Shown piece by piece: positions 41,371 through 50,960 of a stretch of 64,000 bases of DNA. Numbering within the stretch: position 1 is the stretch's first letter; each line of letters begins with the position of its first letter. The notes under the pieces were generated by a model. The model did no database searches. It was not told where the DNA came from and saw only the letters and a list, made by a program, of their open reading frames with translations. The position numbers and the translations under genes are program-made. This DNA is from Fibrobacter sp. UWB4 (GTDB taxonomy: Bacteria; Fibrobacterota; Fibrobacteria; Fibrobacterales; Fibrobacteraceae), in contig NZ_MWQI01000001.1 of the NCBI RefSeq assembly GCF_002210345.1, forward strand, positions 558,001 through 622,000, in the 5' to 3' direction.

Positions 41371-44009
41371 TGGCCGTTACTCCGTTGATGCAGCAATATT
41401 ACGAAATCAAGAAAGAAAATCCTGGCTGCATTTTGTTTTTCCGCATGGGCGACTTCTTTGAACTTTTTGAAGATGACGCTGTAATCGCCTCGAAAATTTT
41501 AGGTTTAACGCTCACGAGCCGCAATAACGGCGCTTCCGGTGCAACGCCTTTGTGCGGGTTCCCGCACCACGCTGCCGAACGCTATGTGCCCAAGATGGTG
41601 GCCGCCGGCTACCGCATCGCCATTTGCGAACAGGTCGAAGACCCGAAACTCGCGAAAGGCATTGTCAAGCGCGACATTGTTGAAATCATCAGCGCCGGCA
41701 CGGCGATGAACGAAGAAAACCTCAATGCAAAAGAGGCAAATTACCTTTGCGCTTATGTGCCTGCGACAAGCGATGACGGCAAGGGCGGAAACGGCGATGT
41801 GGCTGCGTTTGCGATTGCCGATGTGACGACAGGTTACTTGGCCACGTGCCGTAGCAGTGTGCAGGCTTTCGAATGTGAATTCAGCCGCCGCATGCCCAAG
41901 GAAATCGTGATTCCCGAAGGAACGACAATCCCTTCGGCGATTATGGACTTGATCAAGGCCGAAAACGTCTTGGTCACTGAACTCCCGGCGATTTTGTTTG
42001 CTGAAGACCAGGCGAAGGACGTGCTGTTTACGCACTTCAAGGTTGAAGCGCTTGATGGCCTTGGCTTGGATGGTCGCGTTTTTGAAACGTCCGTGACGGG
42101 CGCCTTGCTCCAGTATTTGATCAACCAGAAAAAATCCGAATTGTCGCACTTTACGACGCTCGAGATTTTGAATCTGGACGATTACATGACGCTCGACCCG
42201 AGTACGCTCCGCAACTTGGAACTGGTGCGTCCGCTGAATGCTGACGATTATTCCAGTACGCTTTGCTCGGTGCTCGATTTTACGGTGACGGCGATGGGTG
42301 GGCGTACGCTCAAGGATTGGGTGAGCCATCCGTTGATTGCTGTGGACCGCATCCGCGAACGTGAAGAAGCGGTGGGCGAGCTTGTCCAGAATCCTGTGGC
42401 GCTTGACGAACTCAAGGAATCCTTGACGTCGATTCTCGATATGGAGCGCTTGATGGGCCGTGTCGGTAGCGGTCGTGCAAATGCGCGTGACCTTGCGGGA
42501 ATGGGTCGTTCCCTTTCGCAGGCATCGAAGGTTGCTGACGTTTTGGAAGGCTTGCATGCGCCACTTTTTGAAGGGCTGCGCGAAACGCTGAATGCGGCAA
42601 AGGGCCGTGGCGAAGATTTGCTCAAGTACTTCAATGATGACTTGCCGATGACCGTGCGCGAAGGCGGTATGATCCGCCCGGGTGCAAGTGCTGAACTTGA
42701 TGCGATGAACGAGGACATCAAGGAACGCCGCGAATGGATTGCTTCGCTGGAAGTTCGCGAACGCGAACGCCTTGGAATCCCGTCATTGAAGGTCGGTTAC
42801 AACCGCGTGTTCGGTTACTACATCGAAATCACGAAGGCGCAGATGGCAAAGGCCACGCAGCCGATTCCGGACGAGTATATCCGCAAGCAGACAACGGTAA
42901 ACGGCGAACGCTATATCACGCCGGAAATGAAGGAATGCGAATCCGTCATCAGCAATGCCGAAGTCAACATCCATGCGCTGGAATACAAGATTTTCTGCGA
43001 ACTTCGCGAACGCGTGAACAGCTGGCGTGCCGAACTCCAAGGCATTGCCGATGCGATTGCTCGCGTGGATAGCTTGTATAGCTTTGCCCGTGCGGCCCGC
43101 AAGTACAATTACGTTTGCCCGGAAGTTTTTGAAGGGACGGGTATTGAAATTCGCGGCGGTTTCCATCCGGTGATTGTCGCGGTGAACCCTGATTTGAACT
43201 TTGTTCCGAACGATGTGACGCTCTCGCCGGACGGAACGCGACTGATGCTCATTACAGGCCCGAACATGGCCGGTAAATCGACGTACTTGCGCCAGACGGG
43301 GCTTATTGTGCTCATGGCGCAGATAGGCTGCTTTGTGCCTGCCGAAAGTGCGCGCATTGGCGTGGTGGACCGCATCTTTACGCGTGTGGGCGCAAGCGAC
43401 CGCTTGAGCCGTGGTCTCAGTACGTTCATGGTGGAGATGATAGAAACGGCGAACATCTTGCGCAATGCGACGCCGCATAGCCTTGTGCTGCTCGATGAAA
43501 TCGGTCGTGGTACGAGTACGTTTGACGGACTCTCGATTGCGTGGGCGATTGTCGAGACGCTCCACAGCGAGCCTGCCCGCATGGCGCTCACGCTGTTTGC
43601 AACGCACTATCACGAATTGACGGGGCTTGTGGAATCGTTGGAACATGCCGGGAACTTCCAGGTTGCCGTGCAGGAAAAGGGCGACAAGCTCACGTTCTTG
43701 CATAAGATTCTCGAAGGCGCTTGCGATTCGAGCTATGGTATTCACGTGGCCGAGATGGCGGGACTCCCACCTAACGTGGTGCGCCGAGCTCGCAAGATTT
43801 TGCTCCGTTTGGAAAAGCAGAAGATTGATCCGAGCGACGAGGCGCAAAACAAGAAAATCAAGGCGCAGCCGCAGATGGACTTGTTTGCACCGCCAGACGA
43901 AAACACGCTCTTGCTCAAGGATGAAATTCGCAGGCTCAAGCCCGAGGAAATGACCCCGATGCAAGCGCTGCAGCGCCTCATGGACCTGAAGGAAAATTAC
44001 GGAAAGTAA
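41370..44009 (+). CDS. mutS: DNA mismatch repair protein MutS
   Basis: 879 residues, full MutS1: mismatch-binding domain I with GDFFELF (Phe-x-Glu mismatch wedge), connector, core, clamp and ATPase. Walker A is GPNMAGKST (630-638), Walker B LLDEIGRGTSTFDG, then TLFATHYHEL. The C-terminal helix-turn-helix is followed by a tail with LKPEEMTPMQALQRL for tetramer or MutL contacts. Coupled translation with scpB. Confidence 0.96.
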   Translation: MAVTPLMQQYYEIKKENPGCILFFRMGDFFELFEDDAVIASKILGLTLTSRNNGASGATPLCGFPHHAAERYVPKMVAAGYRIAICEQVEDPKLAKGIVKRDIVEIISAGTAMNEENLNAKEANYLCAYVPATSDDGKGGNGDVAAFAIADVTTGYLATCRSSVQAFECEFSRRMPKEIVIPEGTTIPSAIMDLIKAENVLVTELPAILFAEDQAKDVLFTHFKVEALDGLGLDGRVFETSVTGALLQYLINQKKSELSHFTTLEILNLDDYMTLDPSTLRNLELVRPLNADDYSSTLCSVLDFTVTAMGGRTLKDWVSHPLIAVDRIREREEAVGELVQNPVALDELKESLTSILDMERLMGRVGSGRANARDLAGMGRSLSQASKVADVLEGLHAPLFEGLRETLNAAKGRGEDLLKYFNDDLPMTVREGGMIRPGASAELDAMNEDIKERREWIASLEVRERERLGIPSLKVGYNRVFGYYIEITKAQMAKATQPIPDEYIRKQTTVNGERYITPEMKECESVISNAEVNIHALEYKIFCELRERVNSWRAELQGIADAIARVDSLYSFARAARKYNYVCPEVFEGTGIEIRGGFHPVIVAVNPDLNFVPNDVTLSPDGTRLMLITGPNMAGKSTYLRQTGLIVLMAQIGCFVPAESARIGVVDRIFTRVGASDRLSRGLSTFMVEMIETANILRNATPHSLVLLDEIGRGTSTFDGLSIAWAIVETLHSEPARMALTLFATHYHELTGLVESLEHAGNFQVAVQEKGDKLTFLHKILEGACDSSYGIHVAEMAGLPPNVVRRARKILLRLEKQKIDPSDEAQNKKIKAQPQMDLFAPPDENTLLLKDEIRRLKPEEMTPMQALQRLMDLKENYGK

Positions 44010-44058
44010 AGAAGTGGTTAGTAAGCTGTGGTTAGTAAACAGGAATGTAAAAATGCGT

Positions 44059-44180
44059 GTCATTCCCGACTTGATCGGGTATCACCTTTTCTCCTTTCAA
44101 AAGAAGGAGATGCCCGTTCGGTGACGGGCATGACATCACCAAAAACTTCCTACTGCCTACTTCTAACTTCCTACTAACTT
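44059..44180. repeat. Type-B hairpin repeat with CTTCCTAC motifs
   Basis: GTCATTCCCGACTTGATCGGG (44059-44079) and GGAGATGCCCG-TTCGGTGA-CGGGCATGAC (44106-44134), followed by ACTTCCTACTGCCTACTTC and CTAACTTCCTACTAACTT directly before the next ATG. Between mutS and the HD-like gene; nothing coding. Confidence 0.7.
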
Positions 44181-44684
44181 ATGATCGATTTCGCGGCTTT
44201 AATGAACTTTGCTTTTGAGAATCGGCTCTACGAGTCCGAGGTTCATGGCATTGAGCATTGGCATCAGGTGGAGTACAATGGACTCCTCCTGGCGAAAAAG
44301 ACCGGCGCCGACATTGATGTGGTGCGCTTGTTTGCGATTTTCCATGATTCGCAGCGTTTGGATGATGCTTACGACCGAGAACATGGCGCACGTGGCGCAG
44401 AATTTGCACAGCGTTGCCGCGAAGAAAAACGTTTTGAGCTGGACGATGAACGTTTTGGCTGGCTCTATGATGCGTGCCGCCTCCACACGATTCAGCCGCG
44501 TACGGGAATTATTACGATTGACACTTGCTTTGATGCGGATCGTCTGGATTTGGGCCGCGTCGGGTTCCCGCTGGATCCCAAGAAAATGGCGACGGAATGG
44601 GGTGCAAAAATAGCCCAGAAGTCGCTGACTTCGGGCTATTCCGTATTCCACATGCGCGAGTGGATCCGCAAATTGGTGCTTTAA
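44181..44684 (+). CDS. HD-domain-like putative hydrolase
   Basis: 167 residues. The pattern H22-G-I-E-H-W-H and FAIFHDSQR (His-Asp pair), together with ACRLHT and DADRLDLGRVG downstream, fits the H...HD...H...D metal ligands of HD-fold phosphohydrolases. Substrate unknown; most HD proteins act on nucleotides or phosphorylated signals. No Shine-Dalgarno is visible since a repeat abuts the start. Confidence 0.8.
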   Translation: MIDFAALMNFAFENRLYESEVHGIEHWHQVEYNGLLLAKKTGADIDVVRLFAIFHDSQRLDDAYDREHGARGAEFAQRCREEKRFELDDERFGWLYDACRLHTIQPRTGIITIDTCFDADRLDLGRVGFPLDPKKMATEWGAKIAQKSLTSGYSVFHMREWIRKLVL

Positions 44685-44687
44685 TCC

Positions 44688-44729
44688 GTCATCCTGGAGC
44701 CAAAGGCGATAGGATCCATTATTTCTTGT
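44688..44729. repeat. Partial type-A repeat
   Basis: GTCATCCTGGAGCCAAAGGC and AGGATCCATTATTTCTTG, a degenerate arm lying between the convergent HD-like and RidA genes. Confidence 0.6.
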
Positions 44730-44731
44730 AC

Positions 44732-45199
44732 TTACTCTGCGATTGCCTGGAACGTGCAGCTGATTTCGACAGCGACGTTCTTCGGAAGCGTCGATACGCC
44801 GACTGCCGTACGGGCATGCTTTCCGTTTTCACCGAGAATCTGTACAGCAAGTTCGCTTGCGCCATTCAGCACAATCGGCTGGTCGTGGAAATCGTTTGCG
44901 GACTGCACAAAACCCTGGATCTGAACGAGGCGGAGTGTTTCGCCGGCTTTCAACTGCGTGAGGGCGGCGGCAATGTTGTTCAAGAAGCAAATCTGCGCGG
45001 CTTCCTTAGCTTTTTCCACAGAAATCTGGTTCGGAACAATACCGGTAAAGGCGGAAAAGTCGCCCTTCACGGACGGCAACTGCCCAGAAACAATAATTGT
45101 ATCGCCAAAGCGCGTTGCCGGAACATAAGCGGCAACCGGTGCGGGGCAGGCGGGGAGCGTCAGCCCAAGTTCTTGGAATTTAGAGACAATTTGACTCAT
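44732..45199 (-). CDS. ridA: RidA/YjgF-family enamine/imine deaminase
   Basis: 155 residues, slightly longer than typical RidA (about 130) because of an N-terminal extension. It hydrolyses reactive enamine/imine intermediates made by PLP enzymes. IIVSGQLPS, the KHARTAVGVSTLPKNVAVEISC segment with the conserved Arg and the C-terminal Glu match the active site. A GGAG-type Shine-Dalgarno precedes the ATG. Standalone. Confidence 0.92.
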   Translation of the reverse strand: MSQIVSKFQELGLTLPACPAPVAAYVPATRFGDTIIVSGQLPSVKGDFSAFTGIVPNQISVEKAKEAAQICFLNNIAAALTQLKAGETLRLVQIQGFVQSANDFHDQPIVLNGASELAVQILGENGKHARTAVGVSTLPKNVAVEISCTFQAIAE

Positions 45200-45335
45200 G
45201 TAATCTCCTTGTTTTTGCGCCTTTAATATACAATAATTGAGGTGCGTTTGGGGCGGCGCGATCTTGTTAATTGCTATTCAAAAAATTTTTAGGGAGCCGT
45301 TATATTCTAAGGCTATTGGTGGTGCTTATAAAAAA

Positions 45336-45430
45336 GGTGATGCCCCGTCGGTGCGGGGCATGACACAGATGCGCAGCAGGCATCTCGAATTGTAACTGGA
45401 TCCTTCGTCCCTTTGGTCCTCAGGATGACA
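45336..45430. repeat. Type-B and type-A repeats side by side
   Basis: Type-B GGTGATGCCCC-GTCGGTG-CGGGGCATGAC (45334-45364), a GATGC-GCAGCAG-GCATC hairpin, and an inverted type-A arm AACTGGATCCTTCG...CTCAGGATGAC (45394-45429). They fill most of the 266-bp gap between ridA and the acyltransferase fusion; the remainder (45200-45330) is AT-rich with no gene. Confidence 0.75.
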
Positions 45431-45465
45431 TTTAAGATTTGCCTACTGCGGCGCGGCGGTCGCAA

Positions 45466-48400
45466 TTATTTCTTCTCGACGAGTTCCGTGGCGAGCTTCT
45501 TCATTCCGTTGAAGTCCCACTTGCCGCTTCCGAGCTTCGGAATGGCTTCGACGCCAAATACAGAACCCGGCTGCATGAGTGGCGGAATGCCCGACTTGCG
45601 GAGGCTTCTCGAGATTTCTTCGGTGTCGAGCGTTGCGTCGCCCTTGACGAGGAGCACAATGCGTTCGCCCTTGACTGAATCCGGAACGGCGGTAATGGCG
45701 AATTCGTGGTCGCCCAAGATGCCTGTTTCTGCAATGCGGAGTTCCACGGCAGTAAGCGAAATCATTTCGCCGCCGAGCTTTGCGAAGCGGCTGTAGCGAC
45801 CGAGAATCTTGACGAAGCCGTCTTCGGTGATGGTACACTTGTCTCCGGTCTTGTACCAGCGCCGCCCATCGACTTCAAAAATGACGGCATCAGTTTTAGC
45901 TTCATCGCGGAGGTAACCCTTCATCACTTGCGGGCCTGTGATGACGAGCATGCCTTCTTCACCCGGAGCCAAGAATTCGTTTGTCTCGGGGTTAATAATG
46001 GCACCTGTAGAACCCGGGACGACCATGCCGATGCTCGATGGGTCACTGCATTTTTCCATCGTCAAGAAGTCATCCAGCAAAACGTTCGGAGCATTGAGCG
46101 TGGCAAGCGGCGTGAGTTCCGTGCAACCGTAACCTTCGTAAATGTCCTTGCCGAACTTGAGCTTGAAGGTCTCGCGCATTTCGGGGCGGAGCTTTTCGGC
46201 ACCGGCAATCACGTAGCGCAAAGAGTCGAGGCACATCGGGTGTACCCAGCGGTTGATGGCGATGGCGCGGAGGAACGTCGGGGTGCCCATGAGGATGGTT
46301 GCCTTGTATTCGGCGCATACGCGGGCAAGAGTCTTGATGTCGGTCGGGTCGGGGCAGAGCACCATCGGCACACCGTCCAAAAGCGGCATCATGAATGTCA
46401 TCGTAAAGCCAAACGAATGGAACAGCGGGAGGAGCGATGTCATCACGTCGGTGCGGCAAAGCCTGATGACGTGATCTCCTTGCTGGGCGTTGGAAATCAC
46501 GTTCTTGTGCGTGAGTTCTACACCCTTCGGCGTGCCTTCTGAACCGGAGCTGAACAAGATAACAGCATCGTCGCTCAGCTTTGCGGTCGTGAACCAGAGG
46601 TCTCTCAAAAGTTTCTTGGGGAACGTTAAGACGATGAACGATTCGAGCAGACGGCAGAATGTGCTGATTTTCTGTTCTTCTTCGTCGATGTAGAACATTT
46701 GGCATTTTTCGGCGAGCTGCTTGAAGTCCGGGTTCTTGCCGCAGAGCTTGTCGAAGAAGGCGTGGGACGTGACAATTGTCGAAAGTTCAGCCTTGTCGAT
46801 GCAACCAATGAGCGTGTCTACAGGCGAGGTGTAGTTCAGGTTGACGGTCGTCTTTCCGCAGCCGAGAATAGACATAATGCCGAGAGCGGCGTCGCGGCTC
46901 GTGGGGAGCATGAAGCCTACGTTCTGGTCGTTCTTGGTGAGCGATTTGATCTTTTTGCTGAAGTGGTGGCAGAGGCGGATCATCTCGTAACCATTCACGT
47001 GGCGGCCGGCCGGATCAATCAATATTGGGCGGGAACGGCGCTTGCGCATCGCGCGGTACCAGAGCGGGATGATACTTGCGGAATGGTCCATCGCCATGTT
47101 CCAGATGTCGGTTCCTAGGTTCTGCAAGTCCTTGCGGATCACGTTTTCGGGCGTGGTGGCGGGGAGAGCCTTGCCGAAACCTACGCTGATGACTCGGTTG
47201 AAATACTGCGGGCGGTTCACACATTCGGAGGCGTGGCTGTAGCGGCTGCCCCAAAGACCTTGTATGTAGAACGGGACGATTTGGGCTTCGGTGCCTTCAA
47301 TAGCCTTTGTGTAATCGAGCGAGAACTTGGATACAAATGGAGTCTTTGATACTTCGCCTTCGGGGAAAATCACGACTGCCTCGCCCTTGAGGAGCGCTTC
47401 GTGGATTTTTTCCATCGCTTCACTTGGGTCGCGGCGGTTGATGTCGATGACGGACTTGCCGTGTGCGAACCAGCGCAAATACCAGTCGGCAAAGGTGTTG
47501 CGGTTGCTTGCGATGAGAAGCGGGCGCGGGCTTGCCATCTGGAGCACAGCCCAGTCAATAAAGCTGTAGTGCGGACCGACCAAAAGGAGCGGACCAGATT
47601 CGGGCATATTCTGGATGCCGTGGACCTTGACCTTATAGCGGAACACGAACGAGAATGCGAAACGCAGTCCAGCGCGCAGGAGCGTCATCGGGGTGCGCTT
47701 GAGCGTGAATACGAACGTGAGGGCTAGGATCACGGCGAGGAAGAACAGCTGCTTGTGGAGGCTCAGTTCCGTCATGAGGAAGAGGATGACCTGGAAGCCA
47801 AGCAGGATGAACAGGAAGCTCATCTGGATCATGAACGAGACGGCGTGGATGCGGCCCGAGGTGTCGGGGCGCGTGACGTTCTGGATGACCGTGCGGAGGA
47901 TGACGAATGCGGAACCTGCCCAGAAGGCGATGAACGCATAGAGGAATGCAAGGACGTACTGGTTATTGATGAACGGCGTCACGACCATCGTGATAGAAGA
48001 TGCAATGGCGGCGAGCGGGATAAGGCCTGTTTCCACGAAGTTCTTGGAGGACTTTGCGGCACTGATCGCGCCAATGATGTAGCCGATTCCCGTAAAGATG
48101 AACGTCCACTGGAAAAGAGTCGTGCTCTGTGTACCCGTCATGTTCTGCGAAATCATGATGAGGAACTGCGTCACGCTCCAGAATGCAGCAATGCCGAGCA
48201 TCGAGAGTTTGAGCATCGGGTTTGACCAGGTCGATGCAAAATTACGTCTGGGCGAGCGGAGTTTGACGAACTTGTTCTGCTTGCAGATGCGGATACAGAA
48301 CGACGAAATGGCCGCAACGAGGCCCACAGCTGAGAGAATGAAGGGGAGGATCGAGTAGCTGATTGTCGAGCTGTCGTTCGGGCTGTAGTCAAACGTGAGG

Positions 48401-48864
48401 AAGGATATAATCGTGATGCCGAGCGCCATGAAAATCAGGTGTTTGGCGTTGATTTTCACGAGGTCTTTCCCGTCGGTGATTTCTTTCATGAGGCCGATTT
48501 TGGCCGGGTTGAAAATCGAGAGGAAAATGCCGTACAGGAACAAGAGGGCGAATGCGCCAAAGTCAAGTCTTTCGCCGAAGAAGAAGGCGATCAGTAAAAC
48601 CGAGACCGACATGCCGATGGACGTCCAGCCCATGACTTTGCTTTTGGGGAAGCGGCCGGCAAAGTAACTTGCGACATGCATCATGATGATGCTTGGCGAG
48701 AACATGGCGAACTGAAGTAGAAGGCTCAGCCAGAAAAATCTAGTGCCCTCGGAGTTGAAGGTTATCCATCTTTGGAAATGGATGAATAAGCCGAGTTGCA
48801 TAAATGATGTTAAAAATACAGCAATATAATAGGGAACTTCGCCAGGGCAGGTAGTACGTTTCAT
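45466..48864 (-). CDS. aas: Three-module lysophospholipid recycling protein (LplT-PlsC-AAS)
   Basis: 1132 residues. Residues about 1-400 are an MFS/LplT-like transporter with about 12 membrane segments. Residues about 405-610 are a PlsC acyltransferase with HYSFID (His432 and Asp437 of the HX4D motif) and VVIFPEGEV. Residues about 620-1132 are an AMP-forming acyl-ACP synthetase with ILFSSGSEGTPKG near 767-779, EGYGCTELTP and YKTGDKC. The expected job is to flip lysophospholipid inward and re-acylate it with activated fatty acid. In E. coli lplT and aas are separate genes; here they are one chain. No frameshift is seen. Confidence 0.92.
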   Translation of the reverse strand: MKRTTCPGEVPYYIAVFLTSFMQLGLFIHFQRWITFNSEGTRFFWLSLLLQFAMFSPSIIMMHVASYFAGRFPKSKVMGWTSIGMSVSVLLIAFFFGERLDFGAFALLFLYGIFLSIFNPAKIGLMKEITDGKDLVKINAKHLIFMALGITIISFLTFDYSPNDSSTISYSILPFILSAVGLVAAISSFCIRICKQNKFVKLRSPRRNFASTWSNPMLKLSMLGIAAFWSVTQFLIMISQNMTGTQSTTLFQWTFIFTGIGYIIGAISAAKSSKNFVETGLIPLAAIASSITMVVTPFINNQYVLAFLYAFIAFWAGSAFVILRTVIQNVTRPDTSGRIHAVSFMIQMSFLFILLGFQVILFLMTELSLHKQLFFLAVILALTFVFTLKRTPMTLLRAGLRFAFSFVFRYKVKVHGIQNMPESGPLLLVGPHYSFIDWAVLQMASPRPLLIASNRNTFADWYLRWFAHGKSVIDINRRDPSEAMEKIHEALLKGEAVVIFPEGEVSKTPFVSKFSLDYTKAIEGTEAQIVPFYIQGLWGSRYSHASECVNRPQYFNRVISVGFGKALPATTPENVIRKDLQNLGTDIWNMAMDHSASIIPLWYRAMRKRRSRPILIDPAGRHVNGYEMIRLCHHFSKKIKSLTKNDQNVGFMLPTSRDAALGIMSILGCGKTTVNLNYTSPVDTLIGCIDKAELSTIVTSHAFFDKLCGKNPDFKQLAEKCQMFYIDEEEQKISTFCRLLESFIVLTFPKKLLRDLWFTTAKLSDDAVILFSSGSEGTPKGVELTHKNVISNAQQGDHVIRLCRTDVMTSLLPLFHSFGFTMTFMMPLLDGVPMVLCPDPTDIKTLARVCAEYKATILMGTPTFLRAIAINRWVHPMCLDSLRYVIAGAEKLRPEMRETFKLKFGKDIYEGYGCTELTPLATLNAPNVLLDDFLTMEKCSDPSSIGMVVPGSTGAIINPETNEFLAPGEEGMLVITGPQVMKGYLRDEAKTDAVIFEVDGRRWYKTGDKCTITEDGFVKILGRYSRFAKLGGEMISLTAVELRIAETGILGDHEFAITAVPDSVKGERIVLLVKGDATLDTEEISRSLRKSGIPPLMQPGSVFGVEAIPKLGSGKWDFNGMKKLATELVEKK

Positions 48865-48936
48865 ATAGGTTGTTTTGTATAAAAATTGTTCAAAATTGCG
48901 AGGTAAATATAGTAATGATTGGTTTGGGTATAAAAA

Positions 48937-48965
48937 GGAGATGCCCGCTCGGAGGCGGGCATGAC
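48937..48965. repeat. Type-B hairpin repeat
   Basis: GGAGATGCCCG-CTCGGAG-GCGGGCATGAC, followed by GGCTAATGACTAACAATTAATGACTA (48979-49004), a tract like the one at 18780-18806. Downstream of the small MetS-like gene on minus. Confidence 0.7.
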
Positions 48966-49001
48966 ATTAACGACCAATGGCTAATGACTAACAATTAATG
49001 A

Positions 49002-49106
49002 CTACTTCTTAAACACTTTGTAGAAGCAGAATGCGCAGAGACCAATGATGGCGCCCCAAGCGCTCACCATGAAAACGAGTCCGCCCGTAGTGAATTCAGC
49101 GTCCAT
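49002..49106 (-). CDS. MetS-like small subunit of the NSS transporter
   Basis: A 34-residue frame (MDAEFTTGGLVFMVSAWG..., ending YKVFKK) with one membrane helix and a basic C-terminal end. Its ATG lies 3 nt after the stop of the NSS symporter gene, and the Shine-Dalgarno GGAGG is formed by the last codons of that gene, 8 nt before the ATG, so coupled translation is likely. Size, position and the hydrophobic GxxxxxxWG pattern resemble the MetS family of tiny subunits that accompany MetP-type NSS transporters in Corynebacterium and others. Homology is not proven by eye. Confidence 0.7.
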   Translation of the reverse strand: MDAEFTTGGLVFMVSAWGAIIGLCAFCFYKVFKK

Positions 49107-49109
49107 TTT

Positions 49110-50795
49110 TTAGCCCTCCATGTTTTCGTCAGAGTTACCGATTTCCATCTTCTTGATGCTCTTGCTGCGGCCCTTTTCTGCGGGACCACCCTTGCGCCAG
49201 GCATAGGCTATGGCAAGGTTCAAAAGCAAGAACAGCACGAGCAGGAATCCGCGGAATGCCCATGTGAAACCGACTTGCGGGAACGTGTGTCCGAGGAATG
49301 TGACCGTTGCGTTCGGGTCTACGTTGCTAAGCGTGATGAACGGGAGGCCGTCCGTGAGTGTGAACGAAACTAAGAGCACAATCAGGTAAATCGGGCAGAC
49401 GTAAAGGATAATCGGGCGGAGGAAACGCGGGAGCTTGAGAAGCGAGCCATCGTTCATGGTGGCAAAAGCTTCATTTTCGCCCGGTTCCACAACCACTTCG
49501 GCTGGGAGGTCGCCATTTTCCTGGGCTTTCTTGGCATTGCGGCGTCCGAGCACGAGGCTAAAGAGAACCGCCTGGATCATGCCTACGAACACGATGAGGT
49601 ACGTACCGCCCCAGAAGTCGAGTTCATCGACGGTGCCTGCGGCGAGGCCGAAAATAGCGGTGAGGCTACCGATAAAGGTAATCGTGCTGACCGTCGTGAC
49701 GGACTTTTTACGCGTAAACTTGAGGTCGTCTTCGCAGAAGCTGATGAGCGGCTGGATGATGGAAATGGCGCTTGTGATGCCTGCAAAGAAGAGCATCGTG
49801 AACCAAACCGTCTGAAGCACACCGCCGAACGGGAGCGTTCCGAAAACGTAAGGCATCGTCTGGAATCCAAGACCAAACGTGCCGAGCTTCGCGCATTCTT
49901 CGATGTTAGCACCTGCGATAAGCACTGCCATCGGGATCACGACCGTACCACCAATAATCACCTCGGCGAAGCCGTTCGTTGCGCTTGCCGTGAGCGAAGA
50001 AAGCACGAGGTCTTCTTTCGGTTTGAGGTAGCTTGCGTAGCAGAAAATGATTGCCATACCGAGGCTCATCGTGAAGAACACCTGGCCTGCAGCAGCCATC
50101 CAGACTTTCGGGCTTGCAAGTTCCGAGAAATCCGGGTTCCACATGAAGGCAAGACCCTTGCCAATGCCCGGGAGCGTGAGCACGCGGACCACAAGCACAA
50201 GGCCCAAAATCAAGAGGATCGGCATGCAAATCTTGTTGGCGCGTTCAATGCCCTTGCGCACACCGAACGAAAGCACAACCATGTTCGCGATGAATGTAAT
50301 GAGGAAGAAGATGATGGCAACTGGGATGCCTCCGACGCAAGTCTTGAGCATGATGTAGTTGCCGAAGAATTCCGTCATCTTTTCCGGACCCTGCGCGACA
50401 ACGTCCATCAACGTGCCTGTTGCCGAGTAGAATGCGAATGCCAAAATCCAGGACTGGATAAATCCGTAGTAGAAAATGATGAAAATCGGCGGGAGAAGTC
50501 CGAGCGAACCCAGGTACTTTGCCCACTTCTTTTTCTTTTGGAAAATCACGTGGTAGGTACTCGGGGAAGTGCCGTAATTGTGGTAGCCTGCGTAACGGCC
50601 GAGCGTCCATTCAATCCAAGCGAGCGGAATCCCGAGGAACACAAACGCAATGAGGTAGGGGATGATGAATGCGCCGCCGCCATTGGTCGCCGCTTGCACA
50701 GGGAATCGAAGAAAATTGCCAAGACCGACTGCGGAACCGGCAACTGCGAGGATAACCCCGAGCTTGGAACCCCAGTTTTCACGATTATTTGCCAT
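49110..50795 (-). CDS. Sodium:neurotransmitter symporter (NSS/SNF) family transporter
   Basis: 561 residues with about 12 membrane segments. The N-terminal LGVILAVAGSAVGLGNFLRFPVQAATNGGGAF is the NSS signature that binds Na+ and substrate. Bacterial members import amino acids with sodium (tryptophan, tyrosine, leucine, methionine/alanine). A hydrophilic loop (about residues 440-460) carries an acidic stretch. The tiny MetS-like ORF just downstream points to the MetP type, i.e. methionine/alanine uptake, but the substrate is an inference. Confidence 0.9.
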   Translation of the reverse strand: MANNRENWGSKLGVILAVAGSAVGLGNFLRFPVQAATNGGGAFIIPYLIAFVFLGIPLAWIEWTLGRYAGYHNYGTSPSTYHVIFQKKKKWAKYLGSLGLLPPIFIIFYYGFIQSWILAFAFYSATGTLMDVVAQGPEKMTEFFGNYIMLKTCVGGIPVAIIFFLITFIANMVVLSFGVRKGIERANKICMPILLILGLVLVVRVLTLPGIGKGLAFMWNPDFSELASPKVWMAAAGQVFFTMSLGMAIIFCYASYLKPKEDLVLSSLTASATNGFAEVIIGGTVVIPMAVLIAGANIEECAKLGTFGLGFQTMPYVFGTLPFGGVLQTVWFTMLFFAGITSAISIIQPLISFCEDDLKFTRKKSVTTVSTITFIGSLTAIFGLAAGTVDELDFWGGTYLIVFVGMIQAVLFSLVLGRRNAKKAQENGDLPAEVVVEPGENEAFATMNDGSLLKLPRFLRPIILYVCPIYLIVLLVSFTLTDGLPFITLSNVDPNATVTFLGHTFPQVGFTWAFRGFLLVLFLLLNLAIAYAWRKGGPAEKGRSKSIKKMEIGNSDENMEG

Positions 50796-50960
50796 GTTCT
50801 TTTCCTAAAATTTGAGCCGAAACTCAGTGAATATCGTGATAAATTTAGTTATTCCTCGAAAAATGGCAACTTTGAAAAATGTTACGGATGGAGATTTCTT
50901 TTTGGGCACAAAAATTCCTATACTTTCAGGTAAAATGAATGAGAGGTCTTATAAAGTATT

